64,000 nucleotides of DNA from Trichosphaerium sp. ATCC 40318 (taxonomy: Eukaryota; Discosea; Flabellinia; Trichosidae), in the NCBI GenBank assembly GCA_038496445.1, contig JALMLS010000033.1, forward strand, positions 1 through 64,000. Direction: 5' to 3'. The notes under the pieces are model-generated. The model was not told the origin of the DNA. It did not search any database and was given only the letters and a program-made list of their open reading frames with translations. This document shows, in pieces, positions 1-10,551 of the stretch (position 1 is the first letter of the stretch; each line of letters opens with the position of its first letter). The translations under genes and the position numbers were made by a program.

Positions 1-136
1 TCTCAATTAAGAAATATTGCCAAATCTAATAGCGTTTTATTAAAATACAAAGAATTCGATAGGATGTCGATTGTCAATCTATTTTCATGGATACTGTATT
101 TCTTCAAATAAGCGAAACAGAAAAACATCTCTATGC
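1..136. repeat. Left arm of inverted repeat
   Basis: This segment is the exact reverse complement of 9026-9161. The match is perfect from base 1 of the window, so the repeat may continue to the left of what can be seen. After base 136 the arms diverge, then similarity returns at about 205-295, which matches 8850-8940 in reverse complement. The two arms enclose about 9 kb of mostly decayed sequence. Confidence 0.9.
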
Positions 137-139
137 TCA

Positions 140-420
140 ATGAAGCGAACTGATTATTGTATGTATTGTTACTTTGTTTCAGCTATTATCTTATTGTTTG
201 TGGCGGGCTCTTCCTCTAAAATAGAAATATACACCAATTGCAACGAGACTTAAAACTACCAAAATAATCAAAGCAACACAACCAAACCAGCCTTGCGTAT
301 TTTTTTGCCTCATTGACAAAACTTGATTTATCATCCAGATTAGAATAACTATGGAACCTACAGGCAGTAAATGCTCTCAGAGCTGTATCATGTATCACCT
401 TAGTATGTAAACATTGCGTA
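140..420 (-). pseudogene. Decayed 3' end of a single-pass membrane protein gene
   Basis: Read on the minus strand, about 75 nt near 205-285 are almost identical to the membrane segment of the gene ending at 8980, including the hydrophobic run VALIILVVLSLVAIGVYFYF and the following RGRA. The proline run and tail of the right-hand copy are missing and the upstream part has stops in all frames, so only a relic remains. It shares its downstream sequence with the right copy through the inverted repeat. Function is unknown. What is seen is a copy of a gene end; the loss of the rest is inferred. Confidence 0.6.
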
Positions 421-779
421 TATATGTCAAGTAACGCGTATTAGCCGTATCAAAGGACAAAGAAGTGCTTGATGAGTTCAAAGTATCGGAAAAAGTGGTT
501 GAGATGGTTCCAGTAATGGCACATCAACTTGAAGTTGATAAAAGTAGCAACAAGAAGCTATTTCTGAACCTTGGCCATAATGTCACTTTAAAGGGCGTAA
601 AACGTATTCTCAGAGCGTCGGAATTGTAAAGAAAATAGTTAAAGCTTTGTAGAGGTACTAGAAGATATTGATGAGACAACGGAGCAAGTTTTCGAACAAG
701 AACTCGACCACGTGAAGGAAGCCATGATTGCTGCTGTAGTGGTTGAAAGTTAACGGCTCAGCTCTAAATGACTTTTCAA

Positions 780-1600
780 ACAAAAACAACTCTATTTAAC
801 TGGCTAACCGGCTCCAAATTGTTACAATAAAACACGTGTTTGGAAATTTATTTGTAGTTTATGTAGTCTAAGTACTTAGCATTAACTGCAGCACAAACTT
901 GCAGTTCTAGAGATTTTGTACTCAGACTAGTACGTTTGCTTGTCATCACAATAGAACCACGAGAAAATACTCTCTCAACTGTTGCGGAACTTGCTGGCAT
1001 TCCTAAGTACACTCTAGGCAAAGCTGAAAGGAGAAAGTAAGAACGGTTGCCACGCCACCATGTTAATGGACACTGGTTTAAGGCAAGTGCAGGCATCCGT
1101 CTGTATTGCTTCAGTTCTTTGGCAATCTAAGAAAAAAAGAAAATAAAAGTCTCGAAAAAAAAAAGAATCCGAGGATCAAGAGCGGAAGCAACATGTTACT
1201 TGCCATGGTTTTGATCTTCGTAGAACCCATCTCAGTAACAAATTGTCTAAGCGCACTTGATCTTCATGCAATAGCGTAGGGTTTGCTTTGAATCCCATTG
1301 AGGTAAGCGATAGTTGTTTCAGCTGGGCTTTTGTTCCATCGTTTAAGCACAATTTACAAACTTGTAAATGCTTGCGAAGTGTATCAGTGCTGGAGTTGCG
1401 ACTGAATGGTGCTTGACAATAGGCACAAGAAACCTTATCAGGCGAGTCTATCATGGTCCATAAACAAAAACATCAGCAGTTCTTGTTCGTAGACGTTTTT
1501 TGGTTCCGCTACTTGGTTCAGCCGAAAAGATCTAAGTCAATTAAGTCATTTATTTTTCGTAACAGCCAAATGACTAAGCCGGTTAAATAAGCCGTTTACC
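780..1600 (-). mobile_element. hAT-family DNA transposon remnant
   Basis: Two minus-strand pieces of a hAT transposase survive. At 1176-1454 there is a BED-type zinc-finger segment with the pattern SCAYCQAPF followed by LRKHLQVC. At 848-1096 there is the C-terminal hATC dimerisation region with PASSATVERVFSRG. The RNase H-like catalytic core that normally separates these by several hundred residues is absent, so the element has a large internal deletion and cannot transpose itself. Related sequences around 795-815 and 1577-1597 (motif TTTAAC-GGCT, inverted) may be the worn terminal repeats; I could not define target-site duplications. Confidence 0.7.
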
Positions 1601-1680
1601 AACAACCACTATGCTGCTGGATGGCTTGGTTGTCAGGTGACGTCCAGTAATTTTGGCGGGCTTTACTAAATTCCACATAG

Positions 1681-2280
1681 GAGCAATGCGAAATATACAC
1701 CACGGTGGTTGCTCTTAACAGCGATGATTTTGAGTCTGTATTAGAAGGGAGCGCGATGGATGTAGACTTCGCTCAAGTTGATTATCCAGAATTAAACAGG
1801 CGAGCCCAGAGAGATGCAGTTTCTCATACTGTGAAGCGTGCTATTGCAGAGAATACGGAAGATATCTACATGGACGCAATAAACAGAGCGTTTGAGATCT
1901 TTGCGAAGGAGATAGGATGTGCGTTACCGCTTGTATGCTTCAAGTATCAACTAACAAGTTCATTAAGCGAATAAGAAACTTGTTCGGTCTGTTTTCCATA
2001 CTAGCTCATTCATAAATGCTTATACTCGTCTTTATGATGAGACTTTGTTTCAATCAATCGAGAAGTATCCATACTTGCACGTGATTTTATTTCAAATAGT
2101 CTATATGACTTACAATGCCAATTTAGCAATGATCATTTGTCCCAACAAATGGTTGTCTTAGTTGAAAGCGCTTGCAGATATGCAGTCCAGAATGAGGACA
2201 CAGCAGCATGTATTAAATTCTTGGCCAAGTTCAAGACCAACTACCATTTGTTTACGGATATTGGAATTGGAAAAGTATAA
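1681..2280 (+). pseudogene. Fragmented unknown gene
   Basis: An acceptor-like TAG at 1678-1680 opens a reading frame of about 90 codons, rich in acidic residues (VLEGSAMDVDF), that runs into a short intron-like stretch. A second open segment at about 2090-2277 reads LVESACRYAVQNEDTAACIKF. I do not recognise a family. No convincing start codon is visible, and the segments do not join cleanly. It is best treated as a gene fragment within the decayed 1-9 kb region. Confidence 0.35.
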
Positions 2281-2379
2281 TCTAAGTAATTTGTAGGTAC
2301 ACCCTTTGTTGTAAGATACGTAAAGATAAGGACTCTGTAAAAAGTATTATTAATTGCGTTGGAGGCTTGTCTACTGTAC

Positions 2380-2600
2380 CTAAAACGAGAGCTTTATTAG
2401 CACGCCTTGCTGTAAATTACAAGATCTAGCTTTTATGTAATAGTACCAATAAAAACAGTTTGAAAGTTCCATTGCAACACCATGTAATGCTTTGATGCCT
2501 TCATCCGTAACTCGGACACATCCATAAAGATTAAGTGTGAACACCTTTGAGCACTTTGATATCTTCATCTGCAATTTTCTGCAACAGGAAATATCGCCTC
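2380..2600 (-). pseudogene. Leucine-rich-repeat fragment
   Basis: The minus strand encodes one recognisable AMN1/F-box-type leucine-rich repeat, reading FTLNLYGCVRVTDEGIKALHGV, but the frame does not continue into further repeats. It is an isolated relic of an LRR gene. A similar relic lies at 21950-22200 on the plus strand. Confidence 0.45.
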
Positions 2601-2755
2601 TACAAGTTCGGCGTATCCCGTTGAGTACATTTTGCGATAGTACGTGAGCGCTTGTTATACTGTAGCACCAAAAGACGTCACATGTGTTGCTGCTTCTGAG
2701 TGATTACAAAACGACATTAAGCAAAGGTTCGCTTATAGAGTAGGTGTACATCAAC

Positions 2756-4405
2756 ATGGCAAAAGTGTTTGTAAGGTTTTTCGCTAAAACCGTTAAAGAG
2801 TTAAAGTGATTTAGGTGACCAGAAAGCTACCACAAGTAGTACTAGACAGGCTTAGCAACGCGAAACAAGTGTCTGAAGTTCGTGTACATGACGTACGACG
2901 TGTAATCGAACGCCCACGTACGCATACATACAAGTAGTATTGCTAAACGCTATTAGAATTGCTTAAAAACGTTGAGTGGTGTGATTGTCTACTATCGCAA
3001 CTGACAGGTGTAGTATTATTTTAAATGCATTACCGGGGCGTAAATTAACCAGTAAACATAGATAAAATAGATCAAGAGGTGTTGGAAAAGAATCCTGCTT
3101 TAAAAATAGTTGTACGCCATAATGCTTACGCCAGCGAGAGAACCAAAGCTACCTCGACCTCATTTTACATTTTGACTCAAACAAGTTTGCTTAAAACGTG
3201 TCCTTTTCGCGTTACTACGCTCAGTAGTCAAATAACGCTCATGTAGGCAAACTACGCTGTCGGTTACAATAACATTGACGTTAAAACTGCATCCAAACTT
3301 AAAATACCTGTAACAAACACTCCGGGAGTCCGTACGCACTGTTAAATTATCTTGTACCCTCCTTTGTTTGACATGTCATTCCTAGTTGATGATACAACAG
3401 CTGACTTGACTTTCGGTCTTCTACTGGCGACTGCGCGGCGTATAGTAGAAGCAGATGAATTTGTACGCATTCTTGTGACAAAAAACCTGTGAAATGTCAA
3501 CAACATCCTTCCGAATAGCAACTAACGTTGCTGTTAGATGCGGTCTGGAAAATACACAGAAACGAACTGGGATCCATTACTTATGACAGGTCATGATATA
3601 CATCATAAAACTCTTGGTATTGTTGGTCTGGGACGTATAGGTCAGGCAGTACGTGTCAATTCTCATTTACGTGATGATAAATTTCTAACATTTTTTTCCT
3701 CGCTTTCTAGGTTGCCAGGAGAGCAAAGGGCTTTGATATGAAGATTGTTTACACTTCTTCTAATGGTAAAGAAAAAGCAGAAGCTAAGGACATTGGTGCT
3801 GAGCTTGTAACCTTGGATACTTTGCTTGAGGTAATTAATTCACCAAATATGACTCTAACTCGCTAATGTAGCGATCGGATTTTTGTATCCCTCCACACGC
3901 CATTGAATGAAAATACAAAACACCTGATTAATGAAGCGCGTTTGAAACAAATGAAGAGTTCAGCTATCCTCATTAACGCCAGCAGAGGCAAGATTACTTT
4001 TTAATCAAGGAAAAACCAAAACACCACTCTAACTTCTTTGTACTTATTTTCTTTTCTTAGGACCTTGCGTTGACGAAGCAGCTCTTGTACGCGCCTTAAA
4101 ATCTGGAACTATTGCAGGCGCCGGACTAGATGTGTACGAAGCTCACTCAGTTTTTTTTTTTGACACTTTTTTGTTGGATTTTCTTTTGAAGGCTTGCAGC
4201 TTACGCCCTTCCTAGTTTCGAGCAAGAACCAGTAATGGAAAAGGATCTCGCTTCGTTAAAAAATGCAGTCATACTACCACATATCGGTTCAGCGTCAATT
4301 GATACACGTGTAAATATGGGAAATGCTGCTGTATCCAATATTTTAGCGCGTCTAGATGGTGCACCATTGCCATCTTGTGTAAACGGTTCAGACATTGGTT
4401 TATAA
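2756..4405 (+). pseudogene. Glyoxylate/hydroxypyruvate reductase-like gene with one-base frameshift
   Basis: Nine or so exons joined through GTACG-type introns give a D-isomer 2-hydroxyacid dehydrogenase that reduces glyoxylate or hydroxypyruvate with NAD(P)H. The first exon gives MAKVF, followed across an intron by VTRKLPQVVL. Later come [21 protein letters not shown], the Rossmann motif GLGRIG, the catalytic Arg region NASRG, the Glu region LDVFEQEP, and the catalytic His in ILPHIGSAS. The C-terminus is complete. At about 3880 a run of five T lies where four would keep the frame (SDF, then VSLHTPL). The extra T brings an early stop in that exon and no alternative splice site rescues it. One intron, starting near 3987, uses a GC donor. 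Either this copy is newly broken or the base is a sequencing error. Confidence 0.8.
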
Positions 4406-4463
4406 TAAAGTATACTAACTTTCAAAGCGGCAAACGTAGCGTAGGCTTGTTGTTAATAACGGT

Positions 4464-4901
4464 TTATTCGATATCGCTCGAGTAGTATTCAATGTCATCG
4501 TAGTTAACAAAATCTGAGTTTGGTGGCCAGCAGTCCAGTGCTGGAATAAGCCTCGATAATATCGCAAATACAATACCAGCTAGACAAATAAAGCCAACTG
4601 AAAGCCCAAGAAGTATGTGCCAATATTTATCTTCCAAAAACACATATTTAGTTAGTTACGTGCGTAAGAGGTATTTGAGGAGAAGAGAAACTTCTTTAAA
4701 GATTTTTTGTTTGTTATTTCTGTTAAACAGCGTACAGCTTCTCGAAGGTGGTTCAGGAGATGTATGGTTTGTACCAACTAAGTTTGGAATCTATATTATG
4801 CATAACTAAGTGATTTTAACGTCACGTGCGTTTAAGATACTAACCAAGCTTGTAACTGATATCTCTATGAAAATAATAAGGAGTAGTGCATAGATGCGCA
4901 T
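4464..4901 (-). CDS. Small type I membrane protein, unknown function
   Basis: The start at 4899-4901 opens a signal peptide, MRIYALLLIIFIEISVTSLV. After a short intron there is a Pro/Ser/Thr-rich stretch (TSPEPPSRS). A final exon encodes DKYWHILLGLSVGFICLAG, a membrane segment, then an acidic tyrosine-containing tail ending YDDIEYYSSDIE. The product would be about 110 residues, exported, with a short cytoplasmic tail. The middle exon joins are my best guess, because alternative GTACGC and GTAACT donors exist. I recognise no family. It lies tail to tail with the broken reductase gene, 58 bp away. Confidence 0.45.
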
Positions 4902-6441
4902 TGTAAATAATTGGCTTTGTGACTAAGTGGCAACAAAGTCAGACTGTAACTTAAAACTTGCAAACCTGAAAAGTGTCACTATCACACTCGTTTTATCAGC
5001 GCCACGTTGTTGCTTTCAATCGCTTATGGGAACCCGGTTACTTCCAAACGTATTTGCAGTAACTTACAATAAGAAAATATTAGTAAAACCAAAACGCGGG
5101 CTTACAACAGCGCCAATCAAAGCCAAAACGAGTATCTTCAATACCTCTATCACTCATAATTTCCATCCGTTACGTCTTGCTTCAGGCAATATTTTATGGT
5201 GTCGATTATGGAATAACTGAGAATAAAACCGGAAGGACTTAGGCGGAGTTATAGTCGTTTGTACGAAGCGTGCAGTAAATGCATACTATGGAAAACACCT
5301 AACTGCTATCGCTCAATGAAGATTTTCACTGAGTTAAATACAAAAGGAATGAATTAAATTGACCCCGGCACAGTAAAATGAAAAGTTGTCACGTGATTAA
5401 ATAAACGGAATCCAAACGGTTTTTGTTGAGAAGAGTAAGGTAAATGTGAAACGGTAGTGACACAACTGTTTTTTGAACACCTTTCGTTCGTTGGTTACAA
5501 TAACCGTTAAGATAAAAACTTGGTTTGAAGGCAGAAACGCTTAATATCACTAAAGACGCCTCACCACCTGAAGAAATTTAATAATCCCAACAGAAAACGT
5601 GCTTGTAGTCTAATGCGAGCGTAAATGGTAGCGATGGAAGTTATTGGTGAGATACAGGACTGGTTTTACTATAATACCAGTAGGGCGAAGTGGTAGAAGG
5701 GGTACACACCGACATGAACATTGTTGAACAATCATTCGAGTTTTTGATTTTTTTTTTTTTGGTTAACTTAATTTTTTAATATCACAGCCTAGCTCTACTC
5801 TTGCATTGCAACAACACGGTAAGCAAATGACGTTTAGGGGATAAGCTCCCATATTACTTGCTTTGCTCTAATGTATTGCTATAGGGAAGAGAGGTGATGC
5901 TCCTATAGGGAGACACCGTTTTTATGATTATACTATGACGCTAGCGTCGTCTGCTTGTACTGCATTAACGTTTACTTCACACCAACGCGGCTAAGACGTC
6001 ATTGTCGTGATGCAATACTACATAAAACTTCATTTCTCGCTTCCAACTCGCAGCAAACGCGTAAATCAACTCCCAACTCCGTTATAGACATCTACGGCAC
6101 GTGTTTAACTTTTAAGGATAAAAACCAAAGAACGCACCTTATTGTAATAAAATTGTTGCCATTTACCCTATTCTAGCTTTGACGACTAATTCTGCTATCG
6201 GCCGCCATTATCTTCCTGGCCCTCTGAAGGCGTCAAAAAAAAAACCAGGTTACTGCTCCTCAGTATTCGAAAAAAACCCAAAGTAAACTCCTTCTCCCGC
6301 CACTCTCACGACATCACTCCTGTCGAAGCGTAGAAATATCTCTCCGCAAACTTTCCCGTGCGCATTCACATTGCAGTAACTTTCCAATGAGGTTCCAACA
6401 TTTTCGCCAACACTAAGGTATTCACAACCAAAGAAAATCTG
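4902..6441. other. Intergenic, no supported gene
   Basis: Short reading frames here have no recognisable content. A 22-nt segment at 6093-6114 with a central CACGTG is shared with the upstream region of the family member at 57467-58432, and may be promoter sequence. Just before 6442 the frame of copy 1 is similar to copy 3 but is interrupted by TGA near 6375. Confidence 0.5.
6093..6114 (+). promoter_or_regulatory. Shared upstream element with CACGTG core
   Basis: CTACGGCACGTGTTTAACT occurs here and in reverse complement at 58651-58672, upstream of two members of the same small gene family that lie 50 kb apart. Flanking sequence is much less alike, so the element was either retained by selection or is a trace of the duplication. 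Confidence 0.4.
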
Positions 6442-7302
6442 ATGATACCAACTACCAAAAGAAACCCTCAATTTTGTACAGTCCTAAAGACTAGTAATAT
6501 CGGTATCCCTTCCTACAACGAGGTTAGCTTGGTGTCTAATGGTAACAAAGACAATACCAGTAATAAAGATAACGAGAGCGCAGTACGTCATTTTTAAACA
6601 ATACTACAAAAAAAAAAAAGAAAAACATTTTCTGCAGAGCTAATATTTTCATTAAAAAAGGATCCCTTCTCCCTGTTCTCTCTAGACTATGATCCTATGC
6701 TGCAGAAGTTCTTCGGTAAAAATACTAGACCCGTGTTATATGCTTTGGCTATGACAATCCTTCTGAGGTTAGGTGTTATACCTGTCGAAGGACAAGAAGG
6801 ACGGTTTTTTCATGTGGTGTAAGCACATACGGTTTTTTTTTTTTTATCTTTTTACACATGCTTCGTTACTACAATTACGAGCGGTTTGTTAACTCTCGTT
6901 AGTAACCACGAGTCGTTTATGTTAGCAGTGGCCATTTTCTGCTCAGAGAAAAGCAAGAGACCTATAAACGCGTACAGCACTTACAGATCTATATCACGGT
7001 ACAAATCGGGATTTTGTCTACACATTGAAAATGTGTAAGTGTTATATTGTGTCTAACTTTTGTTTTAAAGATGGGTTAATATGCTTGATACACGTAAGAA
7101 AGGTCGGTCTTGGAGGTTTACATTAAAAACAGAAGAAGCGTCGCGTTGGTGTGAAGTAAACCATGAAATTAGAGCCATATTAAATGAAAAACTTAGCGTT
7201 TCTTGGACTTATAAGTGTAATGGCAAGGTGTCATACATGGAGCTTAATTCTTTTGACTTTGCTGTAAATGTGGACGCTGTAGCATGGGCTTGCTCATTAT
7301 AG
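6442..7302 (+). CDS. Unknown-family protein, copy 1 (SFDFAVNVDAVAWACSL family)
   Basis: Four exons. Exon 1 contains QFCTVL and IGIPSYNEV and ends at a GTACGT donor. Exon 2 reads DPFSLFSLDYDPMLQKFFGK, then TRPVLYALAMT and GVIPVE. Exon 3 has SNHESFMLAVAIFCSEK and RPINAYSTYRSIS. Exon 4 begins WVNMLDTRKKGRSWRF and ends SFDFAVNVDAVAWACSL. I know no family with these motifs. Two related copies lie at 54109-54885 (broken) and 57467-58432. The start was placed at 6442 because the related upstream sequence is interrupted by a TGA, so this copy may itself be truncated at its 5' end. No signal peptide or membrane span is evident; a globular soluble protein is likely. Confidence 0.6.
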
Positions 7303-8039
7303 CGCTTGTAATAATAAACCTAAGTAAAAAACCATTGTGCAGTGATTTCTGAAAATACTATAAAATTTTTTGGAGTTTCTTATCTCTGTAGTTTTTAGTT
7401 CCTCGTTTTTGAAAGTTTCGAAAATACATTAAACCATTACATCCTCATTTGTACGAAAGTTGAATGTACAGCGTTTAAATTAAACAAACTATTTTCTGAC
7501 TGTCTGGCCAGAAACAGAGCACATTGGGAAAAAAAAAAAGTGTATTGGGCCCTTTAAATAGAACACATAATCCTACATGTTCACATTGTTTTTTTTCCTC
7601 CGGAGTGATAGTGTTATGATCCTTGGAAGCGTTATTCAAGGTTCTACGCTATGCAAACCCTGTTCGTGGTGTACAAAAAGAGCGAACAAATCTTTCAAGT
7701 GTAGGAGATTTGTTTAAATTTACACCAACCATTTAACACTCTGCTGTTCCGTAACGCCAGAAAATAGCTTTACCAGGCCAGGAAGTAATTTATAACCAAC
7801 CAATATCTGCTCATACCTCACTGTGACGGGATGTAAATAGCCGACGAAAAAATGGGATAATGTTTTAACATGTTAGTCTTGTACGTAAAGTAGAGTCCTT
7901 TAGCATTTATTATTACGACTGACAGCAAGAATTGTTAGCGTGTCTGATTGTTCTTTTGCCGAAAAAATCCATCCAAAAAGACCTCAAGATGCTAGAAAAG
8001 ATGATGGGCAGAACTTACAGCACTGTTTATGTTAGTACT
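7303..8039. other. Intergenic, nothing recognised
   Basis: AT-rich sequence without a supported reading frame, between the unknown-family gene and a possible retroelement fragment. Confidence 0.5.
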
Positions 8040-8210
8040 TATAAAAAATGTCCAGGATAACACTACAGTGTATAGCAATCTTCTGGATGAAATGCCGGTG
8101 CAAATTGATGAAGTAAGCGGTAAAGAAAACCACATTCTGCTTGGAGATACTAATGCTTATACAGGTTTTCAAGAACATTCACTTTCAATGCCTAGTTGCT
8201 CTTAGTGGCA
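8040..8210 (+). pseudogene. Possible non-LTR retrotransposon endonuclease fragment
   Basis: A short open segment reads LLDEMPVQIDEVSGKENHIL followed by LGDTNAYTG. In AP-type endonucleases of LINE elements this spacing leads into a G-D-F-N-A-x-x-G catalytic motif. Only this motif supports the call, and the rest of an element is not visible. Confidence 0.25.
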
Positions 8211-8699
8211 CATAGCGAACGCATTTACACCATAAGTGAAAAAGTGGAATGGAACGAGAGAAACTTCGTGAAACGTGCGAGTTGACCAAAATTAGCACTA
8301 TCGTTTTCTCTTAGTAGCTCCTTATCGCTTTGTCATCGCGTTATACGCATGTAAAACAGTATGGAGATCGAATATACCATCTAAATGAAATCCTTTCTGA
8401 CATTTCATTCAGTAAACACCATTCAAAAAACCAGTGTATTTTTTCGGGTTTTAATGTTGCAACACACGCACGTTTTTTCTTCTACTCTTGGTTGATGTAA
8501 CACCAATATCTCAATGCAATGTCACAAGTATTAGTGAACCGTCTGAATTTCCACTTTACAGGGAGTTTCTTCTTCGCGTCAAAAATATCTCGAAATGAAA
8601 TCAAGATAACGTACAGCCTCTTCTCCAAACACAAATGTTACTATTTACATCAACAAGAGATCATTTGGTAGTGTCTACGGCAGTAACGTAACAACAAGC

Positions 8700-8980
8700 T
8701 ATTATTTACATGTGAAGGGGAGACTGCTGTATTCAGCTTGAACCGAGATGGGTCATTGGTTGTTTTGGAGTGTGTTTCTCCTGGTGCTAACGAAACAAGT
8801 GCTGGGATGCTAGAGTTTAATGTTAAATCCATCAGTGAGACATCTACAAGACAGGGTTGGTTGGTAAGTGTTGCTTTGATTATTTTGGTAGTTTTAAGTC
8901 TCGTTGCAATTGGTGTATATTTCTATTTTAGAGGAAGAGCCCCGCCACCACCACCAAGAGCAATAGCTGTACATGCATAG
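8700..8980 (+). pseudogene. 3' end of a single-pass membrane protein gene (right copy)
   Basis: The open frame reads LFTCEGETAVFSLNRDGSLV, then an N-glycosylation-type stretch (GANETS), a membrane segment (VALIILVVLSLVAIGVYFYF), RGRA, a run of prolines and a short tail with a stop at 8980. It looks like the extracellular end, membrane span and tail of a type I membrane protein. The upstream extracellular part has not been found in the decayed sequence before it, so the gene is probably truncated. The relic at 140-420 is its inverted counterpart. Function is unknown. Confidence 0.5.
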
Positions 8981-9025
8981 AAACAAATCATATCATATAC
9001 ATACAGTTGGCTTCAGGTCGCGATT

Positions 9026-9161
9026 GCATAGAGATGTTTTTCTGTTTCGCTTATTTGAAGAAATACAGTATCCATGAAAATAGATTGACAATCGACATCC
9101 TATCGAATTCTTTGTATTTTAATAAAACGCTATTAGATTTGGCAATATTTCTTAATTGAGA
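9026..9161. repeat. Right arm of inverted repeat
   Basis: Exact reverse complement of 1-136. It follows the stop codon of the membrane-protein fragment by about 45 bp, so the repeat covers the 3' flank of the duplicated gene end. Confidence 0.9.
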
Positions 9162-9433
9162 AGCCCTTGGTGATTAGTGGTGGGAAGAAAGTCCTAATTT
9201 GGGAATTCCAAAGTTGGAAAAATTGAAGTTGTTTGTGTATATCACGCTTGGTTTGGATTTGTTCTACTGTAAGCGCTAGTACACCAAAACTCACAGGCCT
9301 TTTTTAGTGCCATACCAATTTGAGGAAGAAGTCGAGGTGAAATTGTGGCGCACAAACAAAGGTTTGCCGCCTTAAATCGCTTCTGTGAAGTACCGCGTAA
9401 AAAGGTCGGACTTTTTTTATTTGTATGTAGTCT
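9162..9433. other. Intergenic upstream of the GNAT-like gene
   Basis: No gene seen. It separates the inverted-repeat region from the first apparently intact gene and should hold the promoter of the gene starting at 9434. Confidence 0.4.
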
Positions 9434-10551
9434 ATGGCATACATAGCAGACGAGCAAGTTGAAAATGAACGTCTAGAAGTAACTAGGTATATTTGCGCTT
9501 ATGCAGAGCGAAGCGGACTGTATTTTCGTACAGTGTCGCGTGTGTACCACGATGAACGTAAGTTTAAAGGTTGACAAAGAAAGTTCAAGTTAACACTTTG
9601 AAAAGTCGTCAAAGCGGTAGAAATCGTCAATTCCGATACAATAATTAGGTTATATGGTCTTAACAACTCCAACGAAAAAGTTATTACAAAAAAATCGTTA
9701 CAAGACATGTTTGACGAACCAAGTCACACTGTAGTATTCATTTGTGGTACGTTACTGAAGTTTATTGCTTTTTTTCGTCTAAAACAATAAAAAAGTACAA
9801 ATCTTGTAGGCGCCTTTTCATCGCTTAATTACATGTCTAATCCAGTTTTTGACGAGAATCAAGCTTATTAAATTGTTTTCAGAAAAAGTAACACAAAAAT
9901 TTGTTGGATTTATTGTACTTGGTGAATTTACTCTTGGCTATGATGATTGGCCTGTATTCTCTAGAAAGATGCCAATATTCTCAGATATTGTGGAAGTAAA
10001 ACTAATAGCATCAAGCAAGCCAGGGATAGGCCGAATCTTACTTGCTCAAGTAATTTTACTTTTTTTTTCATGCCGTTTAAAAAAGGCTAATCTCATTTGT
10101 GCTACAGGGATTGTCGCTATCCAATGGCAAGTATAAAGCAGCTGTACTAGAGGTGCTTGGTATGCAACGAAACACTCGAGCTATTTCTCTTTACAAGTAC
10201 AACAATTGCTTAACGCCAGCCTCTAACACCTTTTTTGTTGATAGGGAGTTCGGATTTTCTCACCAAAAAGTTTATGATCCACAGCAAGGACCTAAGTACC
10301 AGCTAAGAGAGATTCACTACAATCAAATAATGTATTTTATGACGGTTTACCCAGAGTATAATAGAGATTTACTCACACTGCGTGATGTACAAAAAGTACT
10401 AAGTTTAGCTCGTTTGCGGCGCAAAAAAATAACAAGCCCAGACACGTGCGAAAATGCAGAGCTGGTGAAGCTCAAAGAGCTTCTAGATAATGGATTGATA
10501 CTTGAAGTAGAGTATAATGCTCGTAAGAAGGCATTGATGAATAGCACATGA
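9434..10551 (+). CDS. GNAT-like acetyltransferase domain with C-terminal SHOCT motif
   Basis: Exons joined through GTAAGT and GTACGT introns give about 290 residues. The middle part has the acetyl-CoA-binding type pattern KPGIGRILLAQ, followed by NTRAISLYKYNN and REFGF. This resembles the GxGxxLL and N-x-x-A-x-x-LYxKxGF signatures of GNAT N-acetyltransferases. The last 30 residues (LVKLKELLDNGLILEVEYNA, then RKKALM) match the SHOCT pattern, a short oligomerisation motif common in prokaryotic proteins. The exon junction near 9850 is not fully resolved in phase. The substrate cannot be inferred. The last exon (10099-10551) is clean and long. Confidence 0.55.
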
